Assembly (NCBI GenBank): GCA_036874045.1
Contig: CM072336.1
Location: 18,905,001 to 18,969,000 of the forward strand
Length of the DNA: 64,000 nt
Direction of reading: 5' to 3'
From: Cymodocea nodosa
Taxonomy: Eukaryota; Streptophyta; Magnoliopsida; Alismatales; Cymodoceaceae
Part shown: positions 49,497 through 60,873 of the stretch, in pieces
How the letters are laid out: each line of letters opens with the position of its first letter
How positions within the stretch are numbered: position 1 is the stretch's first letter
Program-made: the position numbers and the translations under genes
Notes under the pieces: model-generated
What the model saw: the letters and a program-made list of their open reading frames with translations, nothing else
What the model was told of the DNA's origin: nothing
Databases searched by the model: none

Positions 49497-50631
49497 ATGG
49501 AATTGATGCAATTACCACAGGATGCACTAAGGGAAGTACTAAGTAACTTGCCAGCTAAAGATCTGTGTAGGATGTGTTGTGTATCGAAGGAAATTAAAGA
49601 CTGTATTGAAGAAAAATATTTTCAGGGACTACAAGCTGCAAAAATGACTAAGACTAGAGATGGATTCATATGGAAGTCATTTAATCGTAGTTCAATTAGC
49701 CATGAATATCTGAATATGGAAGAAACTACTAGAATTCCACCCAATACATTAGAAGGAATAGATCATATTATGGGGATAGATGAAGGATTGATCATATACA
49801 AGACGAGACTAAGGTATGTGAGTCTATTACCTGATATTTTGATAAGAAATCCTATTACAAGAGAAGAATGGAATATAGGAAGACCTAATAGATATGAAGT
49901 ACCAATTGAAAATTGTGGGTCGGCTTTAATATTTTCTGATAAAAATTCAAGCATTCCTAAAAAATTATATTATTGGAGACCTATAGGAAAATGGGATGAA
50001 GATTTATGCTTGAGTGTGTATAATTTTATAAATAGATCTTGGAATGAAAACACTATGATATATCTAGGATAGAAATCATTAATTAACAACATGCATATCA
50101 TTCTTGATGGATATATATATCTAGTCACAGATATATCAGTTGCATTTAGATCTAATTTATACATAGTGAGCATAGACTGTTATGATGAATATATAGAAAT
50201 ATTACCTATACCAAGTGAAATAGCTAAACCACCATCTGCAGAATATGATAAAATTCAAATAGGGATGTGGTATAATGAATATGATGATCCTACTTTATGT
50301 CTGATAAGATGGTGGAATGAATTGATGAAATTTCAAATATGAATTATGAAAGACAAATGAATGGAAGTGGGAAGAGGAATATATTGAAATAAATGTAGAA
50401 ATAGAAACTGCTACATTACCCTAGAACCAAAAAGGATCCCTTTCTACATTTCATATCATTAATGGTAATACACTTGTATTTGGAATTTATAATATATTAC
50501 ATGTTTACAAATTAAGAAGGAACAAGAACTACATTAAAACAGAATTAATAGCAAGAAGAATTATGCCTAAAAAGTTTGCTTGGATTGACACGTTTATTCC
50601 ATTTGTTTCTACTTTTCAATCATGTTCTTAA
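49497..50631 (+). pseudogene. F-box protein ORF carried by A2
   Basis: The ATG at 49497 opens with a clear F-box: LPQDALREVLSNLPAKDL followed by CRMCCVSKEIKDCIEE (residues ~6-40), with the Leu-Pro, Leu-Pro-x-Lys and Cys-Val-Ser-Lys positions of plant F-boxes. The rest (~330 codons) resembles an F-box-associated region: GFIWKSFNRSSISHEYLN, EGIDHIMGIDEGLIIY, NPITREEWNIGRPNRYE, YYWRPIGKWDEDLCLSVYNF, WWNELMKFQI. Open for 191 codons, then TAG at 50070-50072 where A1 has CAG (Gln); a TGA and small changes follow. In host proteins an F-box recruits substrates to SKP1-Cullin1 ubiquitin ligases. It lies between the capsid ORF and the 3' noncoding tail. The exact host donor is unknown. Confidence 0.78.
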
Positions 50632-51049
50632 GTTGTGATTTTGTGTGTTTAATGATGTGTCTATTCTGCATTTATTTTTAGAAAAAAAAACAAAATATCA
50701 ATCTAGTTTGTTGGTATCTGTTCTAGGAAACCAACTAGCTTGCTTGTGAGCCACCAGAGGCATAGGAGTTTGGGTTCCACATAAGACAATGATTTATAAA
50801 TATATGTTAAATGTTATTTTGTTTTATATTCTACTTTTATCTGTGAATGAAAAGTTTGTCAGAATCAAAAATCGGAATATGTAGAAGGAGATACAAATGA
50901 AACAAGGTATGTAACTGATTACTTATTCTGAATTTAAATTTAAACTCATTCGTTGAGGTAGGTGCTAAATCAACGAAATTGTATTCATGCCTACTACAAT
51001 TACTGTATTTATTGCCAAATCTTTTACATTGATGACAATGCAAAATGTA

Positions 51050-51064
51050 GGTATGGGGGGGAGG
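51050..51064 (+). other. Internal (second) polypurine tract of A2
   Basis: GGTATGGGGGGGAGG, ~1.27 kb upstream of the LTR-proximal PPT; counterpart in A1 at 14526-14540. Confidence 0.7.
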
Positions 51065-51549
51065 TAATTAAAGTAACAACCATGTAAGTTTGTTAACTAA
51101 AGGAATTAAAATGATATTGCAAAGTTTTTTGGAAAGTGAAAATTTTAATGAACTTGCTATAACTATCCAATAATTGAGACTGTAATTTTTTTTTATAAAC
51201 TATAACTGCTTGAATGATATATTTAGAAGGCTATATAAGATGCTAATCTAGATATAGTATCTTATGTTTTTTTCTAAATTTCATGATTTTAATAGTTTCA
51301 TGATTTTAAAATGAAATCAGAATGCTTAACTGAAAATCAGTAAATTATCTTAAATCCTAAAGGAGCTGAGATGTGAATTCTAGATTAAATGAAATACATA
51401 TGATTAAAGATACATTTAATTTGACTGATTAAACTTGTAGAATGATTTATGTGTAGATCTTATTAAACTACAGAAAAAGTATGAGCTTATTCTTATGGAT
51501 TCATATTATTAGTAAATGATAGAAGTAAGATTATATGAGATTGGTGTTT

Positions 51550-51840
51550 TATTGCATCTGTATTAATGAAATACGTACATATACAGTATGTGATTAATGT
51601 TTTGTTTTGTTTTTGTATCTTAAAAATAAAAAATAAAAAATAAAAATTTTGAGAGTTTATTGACTTGTTTGATCATGAGCCTTTTGTACTTGAGCAGATA
51701 GGTATGTAAGGATTGTTGACCTGAAAAAGGACTCTTGAAATCTGGCAACCTAAGATCTTGATCAGATCTGGGATTGTTGACTGAAAGCTCGTTACATGGG
51801 TACATTAGAAAGCTCCTGTATGATTCAAGCTTGTCAAATT
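51550..51840. repeat. Conserved noncoding module, A2 copy
   Basis: Reverse complement of the module at 13930-14200. On the sense strand it contains gcagataggtatgtaag, a splice-donor-like sequence (AG|GTATGT), also present in the other copies as its complement. Confidence 0.87.
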
Positions 51841-52335
51841 AACTTTTATAGTACAAAAATATATATACTGTTCTGAAAAGATACAAGTGTTTTGTTAAAT
51901 ACAGATATCTTATGAATCGAGTATATTTTCTGTTATCTAGAATTACTGAAATATGAATCTAGAATTAACTTTTGAAGTTGTTTAATGGAGATACAATTCT
52001 TTATTCTATTTGTTTTAATCATATTGAATTGGATTGTACTTTGATTCGTATGTTGTTGAAATTTCTTCTAGAAATCTTATTGGGAAATTTAGGATGACAG
52101 TTGATGAAAAGAAGAACAAACGATAATATAATTAATACCTATGTGATGATGATATACTTTGTATGTAATTTGCATATATTTTAAGTATATTTGCAGGTTG
52201 ATTGCTAAAACATACAGAATATCTATATACTAGTTCTTATGCTAAATAGAAGAAAAAAGGGAGAATTAATTCTAGCACTTTTAGAATGACCCATTAATGA
52301 GATATTAGTTTGCTAAGGGACTAGCAAAATTTAGG

Positions 52336-52346
52336 TATGGGGGAAG
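52336..52346 (+). other. Polypurine tract of A2 (LTR-proximal)
   Basis: TATGGGGGAAG directly before TGTTTAGAATG. Confidence 0.92.
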
Positions 52347-52671
52347 TGTTTAGAATGAAAAAGTGCATATTATTAACGGTTAAAAGATGGTTAATTGCAT
52401 AATATTTAGCTTATCATATGAGAATTAAGCCATTATATCATAATTGCACTGTTACATGCTTTAATTAAATAATCTGCTTAATTTCGGTGAATTAATGCTA
52501 ACTTAGTACATTTCTGAACTGTCGGTAAGTTGTAGGCTGTGAAATCCTTAAGTATCCGAAATTGCAGTTGGGCATCAGATACTTAGACCTGTAACCCTCC
52601 GAAATGTTTCTTTTATTATTAAACTACTGCTGACACGTGTCGAGATCTGGTAGATTTACCGGTTGCAGAAA
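52347..52671 (+). repeat. Truncated 3' LTR of A2
   Basis: Matches 38251-38575 up to gatttaccggttgcaga, then changes abruptly to antisense Athila tail sequence. Confidence 0.9.
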
Positions 52672-53892
52672 TTATACTTGATTCAAAAATATTTGTACTT
52701 TTAATGAAACACTTTTCATCTTTTCAAAATGGTATATGAATATTTTTACTTTAAAAGTTAATTTGAAAAGCTTAAATCATACAAGAGCTTTCTAGTGTAC
52801 CCATGTAACGAGCTTTCAGTCAACAATCCCAAGTTTTAGCATGACCATAGGTTGCCAAATTTAAAGAGTCCTTTATTAGGTCAACAATCCTTACATACCT
52901 ATATTCTCAAGTACAAAAGACTCGTGATCAACCAAATTAATAAACTTTGAAAGATTTTCACTTTATAAGCATTTTTTTTCATTTGCAACACAGTATATGT
53001 GTATTTCATTAATACAAATTCAATAAAGCACAAATCTCATATAATCTTGCTTCTATGATTTACTAAAAATATGAATCAATATCAATAAGCTCATACTTTT
53101 TACTAGTAGTTCAATATGATTTACACAAATCATTCCACAAGTTTAATCAATCAAGTTAAACTTAATCTTGACCATATGAAGTTTGTTCAATCTAAAAATC
53201 AACAATTCAACTTTTGAGGATTTCAGATGAATTTTGAGTTTCTATTAAGCATACAGATTTTTGTTTAAAATGGTAAAGCTGTTAAACTCATAAAATTCAG
53301 TAAAAACATAAGATACTAACATAACTTTATTGCTAATACATTGTATCTTCTATAGTAACCTAGATATTACTTAGATATCTATGATAAATATATAATATCT
53401 ATGAGGTAAAAAAAATTGTTAATATCATCTAGGATATATTTTTTCTTTGAAGGTTTGAGCTAAGTTTCAGAAGGTTTCAATTAATGTCTTGAATAGTTTC
53501 AAATATTGAAAGGTTTCACTTAATTTGTTAGAAGGTTTCAGCTAAGTTTCAAATATCGAAAGGTTTCACTTAATTTATTAGAAGGTTTTAGCTATGCTTC
53601 GAATAGTTTCAGCACAATTCATAAAAATTTTATCAGATATAATAAAAAATTGCAGAACAATCCTAATTCCTACAAATGACAAAATGTAATTTGATTTTAA
53701 TCTAATTACCTCTCCCCCATAGATACCTTTTACATTGTCCCCAATGTAAAAGATTAACATAATATGTAGTACATGATAGCAGGCATGACAAACTGATTTC
53801 ATTGGCTTAATACTTAAGTCAACAGAATTAGTTTGTTGAGTTAGATACTAACTCCACAAACTACACAAGAATGTAATTTCAAAAAAGGTACT
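52672..53892 (-). repeat. Athila-type 3' tail fragment, minus orientation
   Basis: 52680-53060 matches A1 13840-14220 (module copy at 52765-53045). 53390-53430 matches the end of the C1 gap (2780-2820). A PPT-like complement with GACAATGTAAAAG context lies at 53705-53755. No ORF. A mosaic junction block between A2 and C3. Confidence 0.7.
53440..53605. repeat. Minisatellite with aaggtttcacttaattt units
   Basis: Two to three imperfect ~55-65-bp units: gaaggtttcagctaagtttc and aatatcgaaaggtttcactt recur between 53500 and 53590. Confidence 0.8.
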
Positions 53893-55293
53893 TGTAGGAT
53901 CGTATGGCTATACAAGAGGGGGGTGAATTGTGTTTTTCAACATTTTCAATTATAATCGAAATTTCAAAATTAAAACAAGTCAAGACACTATTTTTATTCA
54001 AGGTTTCAATTACAATATACCATTCAATTCTCTTTAGAAATTGTAGATGCAATGATATATCTATACAACGTTTCATTTAATCAATTTCATAATTTCAAAT
54101 AGAAAAAACTAATTTATGAATTTAAAACATTTCTCCTTGTTTGATATTTTTCCTTTTCTTCTTCTTCTTCTACATATCTTTAGTGACAAATATCTAACTT
54201 TTCTCTTCTTCACCAAAGTTGCTTCCTTCTAAGAGCTTTTCTCTTGAGAGGTGTTGATCCTTAAAAGTATATTTCTTTAAGTGTGCAGGGATACTTTGAT
54301 CAACGAGAATTCTATGCCTTTTATAGTCAATTTCCATTCCATGCATATCCTACACATTCATCCATGATCAGTCTCCACTCTTCACATCTTCTATGTTACT
54401 TTCAAATTCAAATTTTGAAATACACATGTTCTAGTCCATGTTTTCATCTCGAATTTTCTTGAATCATCAATCTTGGATCCTTTGAAAAATTTCTTGTAAA
54501 ATAACTTTCTCGTCCAAAATTTTTCATCAAATGTAATAACAAGACATTGTGTTAATACTAACTAAATGAGTAAAACAAGTAGACTCATAACTCAACGTGT
54601 CTAACTTAATGAGTTCAGCATGTGCCATTCACGTGACATGCTTTGTTGTGCAAATTGCTAACTCAACAAACTAGCTTCATGGTGTTATAGTTAACTCAAT
54701 GAACCAATACAAATGTTTGAATAATAATATATTTATCATGTGCAAGAATAATAACTTTAAGTTTATAACGCTAACCTAACGCATTACCTTAGTGTTCAAT
54801 ATAACAACTCAATGCATGCAATTATATTAACTTAACTAGTTAAACATGTGTAACTCACATGATACAATATAACATTCGTAAACTTTAAATTCACCACGTG
54901 CATAATACTAACTTAACGAGTTCTCACGACCTATTTTCAACCTTTAAGCCTATAACTCAATGAGTTCTCTCGTGATCTTTTTACAAAAAGAATGCTAACA
55001 CAACGAGTTCTCTTAACGTGCACTATACATGATACAAAACTGTAAAACTAAAACATATCATACTTTACAATAAAAACACACGTTAACTTAACATTTAGTT
55101 AAATGAAAAGTTAGTATAACTTAACAACTAGTTATTTAACTTAGCATAATTCCAGATTCATTACAGACAAGTATATATCATTAAACTATTTTTGTATTAA
55201 TTAATGTTCTTAATTTACTTTCATAAACAATAGTAATTGATTAAATATGACTACTTATATTTTGCACATATCATCAAAACATAATACTTAACA
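53893..55293 (-). repeat. 3' LTR of Sirevirus-like element C3 (1401 bp)
   Basis: On the minus strand starts TGTTAAGTATTATG at 55293 and ends GATCCTACA at 53893; close to the C1 LTR. A PPT (AAAAAAGGGGAGAT, complement of 55294-55308) adjoins, placing the interior to the right. The TTAACGAGTT motif array is present, more decayed (54590-55000). Confidence 0.87.
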
Positions 55294-55800
55294 ATCTCCC
55301 CTTTTTTGATGATGACAAAACCATATTAAATCAATTATGAAATATGCTTAACTCAATGAAGTACCTCCATTCAAAAAACAAGTTTATTGACTTAAGTTCG
55401 CTTAAGCTTATTTCTATTGTTTATATAAAAATCATCTCTTAGTAGTAAAAACTTTCAAAAATTTCAACAAACACATAATCATCTCCCCCTTAAAAAATTT
55501 TAAAACCATAATCATCTCCCCCTTTTTGTCATTAATCAAAAAGATGATTACAAAGTATTAAAATGAGAGACGGGTATATACAGCTTAACTCTTTGTAAAC
55601 TTTGATAAACTTGAACCAAATTTATAAAAAATGTATTGTTCAAACATTCAATCAATAAATACAAACATTATATTTTGTATTCAAAATACAAGTATAATAG
55701 AAAAATGATAATACATTTGTCTATTCCTCATAATATTGCCTATGGCATTACAAATTTGATCTCCTAGGTGCCTAATATCATTTTTGATGTCATTCAATAC
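55294..55800 (-). other. 3' untranslated region of C3
   Basis: Two further CTCCCCCTT purine-tract complements (55484, 55516) suggest multiple PPT-like tracts. No ORF. Confidence 0.6.
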
Positions 55801-57216
55801 TATATCTAAGTTAAGAGGTAGCTCGAATTACTGTTGTACTTGATCTAAATAATTTTGCTGTTGTTGATGTTTAGGTTGTTATTATTGTTGCTAATATTTT
55901 TGCAATTCTTTAACACTAAATGCTTTCATGCCTTTTATTCTAGATGGCCATTTAGATAAATTTAATTGGTTTGCAATTAGTCAACATATAACATCACCAT
56001 AAAATAACTTTGAACTCATATGCTGTAGTTGATATGTGAAAACATCAAACCAATTAATCAGAATTCTGTTAAGTATGCCATAAGCTGCATATAAACAACT
56101 TTTGCTTACTTCCAAATTATGTCCAATTCTCTGAAATAAATTTGCATGTAGTATGTTTGCAATAAACCTTACTTCTGTATTCAGATTTTCCATTAATCTC
56201 ATTTCAGAATATACATCTGGAATCTATGATAAAGATTCAATGTCTCATTCTAGTTGTCTAACTATGTCAAATCTGTTTGTAATAACAACACGTTCATTCC
56301 ATAAGTCCAAAACTTCAAAAATTAATTTGGTAAAGTAAACTTCTATTGACTTATTTGAGTCCTCAAAAGATTGTCATTATGTACCAAATTACTATAAAAA
56401 GCTGTAATAAACTCTTTATATTGTTTCCATTTCGTTCCAACTGGTAAGAATTGCATTAGGCCTTGAAACACAAATAGATCTTTAATTTCCATTAAATTTT
56501 TGAATTTTATAGGTCTAGCATGTAGAATTTGACATGAAATCAAATTATTGTATTTCTGTAATGCTCCATCAAATCTAAAATAAATCAAATTTCTTTGAAT
56601 ATTTAGTGTTACATATTCAGAAGGTGATACTTGAAGCCTAGTTTCTGAATTTAATTCATCTTCAAGAATCTCTTCTTAAAAATTAATGTCATATTGTTCC
56701 TTTGTCAAAATATTTTCTTAAAGCTGTTTGGCTAAGATTAATTCTTCAACTTTAACATTGTAAGGAATGTTATCAATATTTGCAACATCCATTAATTCAG
56801 TTTCTATAGATTATTCAGAATTTGAATTTTCCACAAATTCAACAGCCTTTTATTTGTTTGTATATTTTCATTTTCTTTAATAGATATTTTCATATTTTTG
56901 TGCTATGAATTCTTAGACTCTATATCTATAGATTCTAAAATAGGCTAATTAACATTAAGCTCTTCTAGAGTCTTTTCTTTTTCAATAGCCTTTACTCCAA
57001 ACAATCTAACCTCTGAACTAATTACTACCTCAATATTTTCAAGTACTTCTACAATAACTTGTTCAATATCATCTACCTGATGCTCTAATTATTCAGTTTC
57101 CTTATCATTAAGGCTTGATTCAATAGGAAAGCTTGAACTAAATTGTTGCTTTTGTTACGTTCCAAGTTTTCTAGAAAATGATAATAAAGTTTCATTATCA
57201 TTATCAATTTTAGTAT
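55801..57216 (-). pseudogene. C3 3' ORF with the ORF3-type C-terminal domain
   Basis: Minus-strand remnant. 57216-56600 matches the C1 3' ORF (1-540). 56588-55981 reads YFRFDGALQKYNNLISCQILHARPIKF, MEIKDLFVFQGLMQFLP, ITAFYSNL, then FIANILHANLFQRIGHNLEVS, YGILNRILINWFDVF, KLFYGDVIC. These align in order with A1/A2 ORF3 (QEIKELFEFQGLLNFI, FYANL, ANILIKNVYQRQDHDIELS, NRIPINWSVVF, KKLVYGDMI). Many stops. Gln/Asn-rich low complexity at 55850-55910. C4 interrupts it at 57217. Confidence 0.8.
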
Positions 57217-57588
57217 TGTGATGCTTGTGTCTTCCATCATGTATATGTATTTGTCATTGTATATGGTTGTATGTCTTTGATATTTTGTAAAGGGGCAAAC
57301 TTGTCTTTTGGGTATTACCCATCGTTGCCCCTAACTAGTATAAGGGGGTCATCTTCGACCAAGAGTGATGATGCCAAATCCCTAGCTCTCGTTCTCCCCC
57401 TCTTTTGTACCAGAAACCATACAGCAAGGAATCATGATAGATTGATCACCCGTAGACGTACCTATGTTGGGGAACCACGTAAATTTGTTGTTCTTTCGAA
57501 TTCTCCACTTGCACACCTCTCTTCCGCGTTCATCTCTTCTCCACGCAACCCTTGGATGCTCCATGTTGTTTGATATTTCCACATAACA
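57217..57588 (+). repeat. 5' LTR of C4 (~372 bp)
   Basis: TGTGATGCTTGTG...CACATAACA; the start is inferred from where C3 ORF homology ends. TATA-like TATAAGG at 57339-57345. Confidence 0.75.
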
Positions 57589-57590
57589 AC

Positions 57591-57602
57591 TGGTATCAAA
57601 GC
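57591..57602 (+). other. Primer-binding site of C4
   Basis: TGGTATCAAAGC, initiator-Met tRNA type, two bases after the LTR. Confidence 0.9.
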
Positions 57603-58153
57603 AGGTTGGACATCTCCAGGCTTGCATTTGAAGTTTCGAAGAGTTTCATCAAGGTTTAAGCAATTTTCGCAAGGGAAGCCACCGTTGCTGCACCTACCGT
57701 CACTGTCGGTGCTAGTCTGCATGCTCTGACGCCAACTCGTGCGCCTTCCTCGTTCGTGCTCTGTTTCGTCCCAAATTTTGAGGATGTGTTGTAAGCCTCC
57801 TAAACTTCCTACCTTTAAAATTTCGTGGTCAGAAGTTTCGTATCCAGAGAGATACAACAAGAGGCGTCTGGCTAGGGCATAGCCATTTTCTGGATGAGTG
57901 ATTCTTGATTGTTAGATTTTGGGCATTTTGTGATTGTGGTGTTTGTGCTTGATTTGTGCGAGTATCTGCTATTGTTTTATGCTGAGTATTGTGCTTGGCT
58001 TGTGGCTGATTGTATTTCGTTGAAATTAGTATTTTTCACTAGCATATTGTTGTCGAGATATTGCTTGCTATTGTAAATCTTGTCGCAGAATTGTGTTTGT
58101 TGAAATCAGACTATATATTGTGTGTATTGCTGGTTGTTTGTTGATTGAAAAAT
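57603..58153 (+). other. Leader region of C4
   Basis: Noncoding, comparatively GC-rich at first; no ORF supported. Confidence 0.6.
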
Positions 58154-58894
58154 ATGAATACCTCGGGGTTGAAGATAGAAAAGTTTGATGGTAAAAACAG
58201 CTTCAACTTATGGCAAATAAAGATGAAAGCACTTCTAAAACAACAAGGTATTTGGGCTCCTTTGAATAAGGAAACCACTTTGAACAGAAATTTGCCAGAA
58301 TTTGAATTGCAGGAGGAGAAAGCTCACTCCACCATCTTGTTGTGTTTGTCTGATGAAGTTATAATAGAAGTTGCAGATGAATCTACCTCTTCAGGTCTTT
58401 GGCAAAAACTTGAGTCTTTGTATATGACTAAGTCTTTAATAAACAAATTGTTGTTAAAGCAAAGACTGTTCTCTTTAAAGATGAAGGAAGGTGTACCTCT
58501 CAAGTAGCATTTAGATTAGCTAAATGCTATTTTGATGGAACTCAAGAATATTGGAGTGATCATAGAAGATGAAGATGCAGCTCTTATCTTGCTTTGTTCA
58601 CTTTTGTTGAGTTATGAAAATTTTGTTCAATCTTGTGTAGTTGGAAGAGATTCAATTACACTAGAGGAGGTGAGGTCCAGCTTTCATTCTAAGGAGCTTA
58701 GACACATGGTGCAAGGTAAAAATGAGGCAAGTGGTGTTGGCCTCTCAGCTCAGCAACAAGAGAATAAAGGAAGAAGCTAGAGACAAGGTGGAGGGAAAAA
58801 TAGAAGTAGAAGCAAGTCGAAGGGCAAGTATTCTAGGGATACTTGCAATTACTGTAAGGAGAAAGGACACTAGAAAGCACATTGTCTCAAGCTG
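58154..58894 (+). pseudogene. gag: C4 gag
   Basis: The ATG at 58154 (MNTSGLKIEKFDGKNSFNLWQIKMKALL) opens a UBN2-type copia capsid with LWQKLESLYMTKSLINKLLLKQRLFSLKM. It continues past stops at 58505 and 58517 as MELKNIGVIIEDEDAALILLCSLL. A basic stretch precedes a CCHC knuckle CNYCKEKGH-stop-KAHC, where a TAG (58871-58873) replaces the usual Trp or similar residue before Lys. All in one frame. Small gag without coiled coil, unlike C1. Confidence 0.9.
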
Positions 58895-60514
58895 ATGAAC
58901 AAAGGAAAGGCTGTAGTAGCAGAAACCAGTTATGCGTCAGGTGATGACTTCTCTCTTACATTTTGTTGCAGTGCCTATTCTGATGATCAGTGGATTATGG
59001 ACTCAGGAGCTTCACATCATATGACTCCTACTAGGGAGTATTTTGACACCTACGAGCAGGTGGAGGGTGGCCAAGTGACCTTGGTCAATGATGATGTGTG
59101 TTCTAGAGTTGGTGTGGGCACTATAAAGTTTAAATTACATGATGGCATAGTGAGAATCCTGGAGGACATTTGGCACGTCCCAAAGCTTGGAAAAAGTCTG
59201 ATCTCATTGATGGCCCTTGATTCTAAGGGTTATAGATATACAAGTGGTGAGGGGAAAATCAGTATACTGAAAGGCTCTTTAGTTGTTATGAAAGGAACCA
59301 AATCTGGTCCCTTATACATTTTGCAAGGCACTCCTATTGTTGGCACAACTACATTAGTTATATCTGGTCAGCGGGACTTTTTTGTCATGTGGCACTCAAG
59401 GATGGGTCATTTAGGGTAGAAAGGAATGCAGAGATTGAGCAGTCTGGGCAAGTTTGATGGGCACAAGGTTGCTTGCATTGACATGTGCAAGCATTGTGTT
59501 TTTGGCAAATAGAAAAGAATGTCATTTGCCCACAGTCAGCACAACTCCAATGGAGTTCTTGATTATATTCATGCTGATTGTTGGGGGCCTTCACGTCAAC
59601 CTTCTATTACAGGTTCTAGATATTTTCTTTCTATCATTGATTGTCATTCAAGGATGAATTGGGTTTTCTTCTTGATGCACAAAAGTGAAGCTTTTTCTAG
59701 CTTCAAGCATTGGAAGAAGTAGGTAGAAAACCAAACCGACAAAAAGGTAAAATATCTTAGAACTGATAATGGTCTTGAGTTTTGTTCTCAAGAATTTGAT
59801 AATTTTTGTAGAGATGAAGGCATTACATGACATAACACAGTTAGGTATACCCCTCAACAAAATGGAGTGGCTGAAAGATTGAACAGAACACTCCTAGAAA
59901 AGGCATGTTGTATGCTGTCTCATGTAGGTTTGAGCAATAAATTTTGGGTAGAAGCTATTAACACAGCTTCCTATATGGTGAATAGGTCCCCTTCTAGTAC
60001 CTTAGATGGGAAGATACCACTTGAGGTATGGCTGAAAAGATCTGCTAGTTATTCAAAGCTCAAAGTTTTTGGGTGTCTAGCTTACTATCATGTGAATAAT
60101 GGCAAGCTGAAACCACATGCAAAGAAAGGCATATTTGTTGGCTATGGTGTTGGTGTAAAGGGATACAGAATATATGATATTGAATCTCACAAAGTAATAT
60201 ATAGCCGCGATGTTACTTTTGATGAGAATTCTCTTTTACAGGCAACAGATAGACTAGCAGATGAATTACCAGAAATTGAGCACACCATTCCTAAACAGAT
60301 GGAGTTAGATGACGCACAGCAGCCACCTATCACTAATCAAGTTGAAATTAGAGAAAGCTCATCTGAAATTTAGGAAAATGAAGTTGAGGAGGAAGAGGTG
60401 GAGCAACCACCACCAAGAACCATTGGCAAAGATCGTCCTAGAAGGGATGTTAGACCTCCAAGTAGATATGGCTACAACAGTTTGGTTGCTTTTGACTTAT
60501 AGGTAGTAGTTGAG
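58895..60514 (+). pseudogene. pol: C4 protease and integrase
   Basis: Protease WIMDSGASHHMTP (catalytic DSG intact). Pre-integrase finger (MWHSRMGHLG... to CKHCVFGK). Integrase core DCWGP (HADCWGPSRQPS, Asp present), LRTDNGLEF, PQQNGVAERLNRTL (Glu present), then KVFGCLAYYHV and GIFVGYGVGVKGYRIYD. Interrupted by TAG/TGA at 59417, ~59510, 59720, ~59828, 60371 and ~60500, all in frame. Catalytic residues of both enzymes are intact, so nonsense mutation is the main damage. Confidence 0.92.
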
Positions 60515-60873
60515 GTGGAGGATTCTATTGATCTACCTACATATGAAGCTGCAATGAAAGATTTAGAAGCTGGTCTTTGGATGTCTGCTATGGAGGAGGA
60601 ACTCCAATCTCTCCATAAGAACAAGACTTGGGAACTAGTGAAACGTCCAAAGAACACAAATATTGTTGGTTGCAAATGGGTCTATAAGAAGAAGATTGGG
60701 ACTCAAGGCAATACAGGTGTGCAGCACAAGGCAAGATTAGTTGCCAAAGGTTATTCACAACAAGAAGGAGTTGACTTCAATGAGGTATTTGCTCTTGTTG
60801 TACGTCATACATCTATTAGAATTTTGTTATCTATTACTGCAACGCAGAATCTAGAGTTGGAACAGTTAAAAAA
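60515..60873 (+). pseudogene. pol: C4 reverse transcriptase, N-terminal fragment
   Basis: EAMKDLEAGLWMSAMEEELQSL-type start, KTWELV, NIVGCKWVYKKK, HKARLVAKGYSQQEGVDF, then ends at LELEQL. The expected DVKTAF is replaced by inverted C3 RT sequence beginning at 60874. Confidence 0.9.

Larger units (their letters stand above)
50632..52335 (+). other. 3' noncoding tail of A2
   Basis: AT-rich, no ORF, homologous to A1 13394-14989. Holds an internal PPT (GGTATGGGGGGGAGG at 51050-51064 after GACAATGCAAAATG) and the conserved module (51550-51840) in antisense orientation. Confidence 0.75.
38251..52671 (+). mobile_element. Athila-like Ty3/gypsy element A2, 3' LTR truncated
   Basis: 5' LTR 38251-39948, PBS 39956-39973, zinc-knuckle ORF, protease, RT, RNase H, integrase (to 44700), ORF3 (45241-46970), capsid ORF (48082-49266), F-box ORF (49497-50631), noncoding tail, PPT 52336-52346, and a 3' LTR that stops after ~325 bp. 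Same family as A1, differing by the ~2.2-kb segment with the capsid. The pol frame is continuous from 40510 to 44700 apart from nonsense codons. At 14.4 kb with most of one LTR missing, the full element would have been close to 16 kb. Confidence 0.93.
57217..60873 (+). mobile_element. Tork/Tnt1-like Ty1/copia element C4, 3' part missing
   Basis: 5' LTR 57217-57588, PBS, then a polyprotein in one frame from 58154 to ~60870 (gag, protease, integrase, start of RT). It stops inside RT, where inverted C3 RT sequence begins. RNase H and the 3' LTR are gone. Ten in-frame stops and no frameshift were found by reading. Confidence 0.9.

Noticed and set aside
51550-51840. Conserved module as a C/D-box snoRNA
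   Set aside because: CTGA strings occur but no paired RTGATGA box with a terminal stem at proper spacing.
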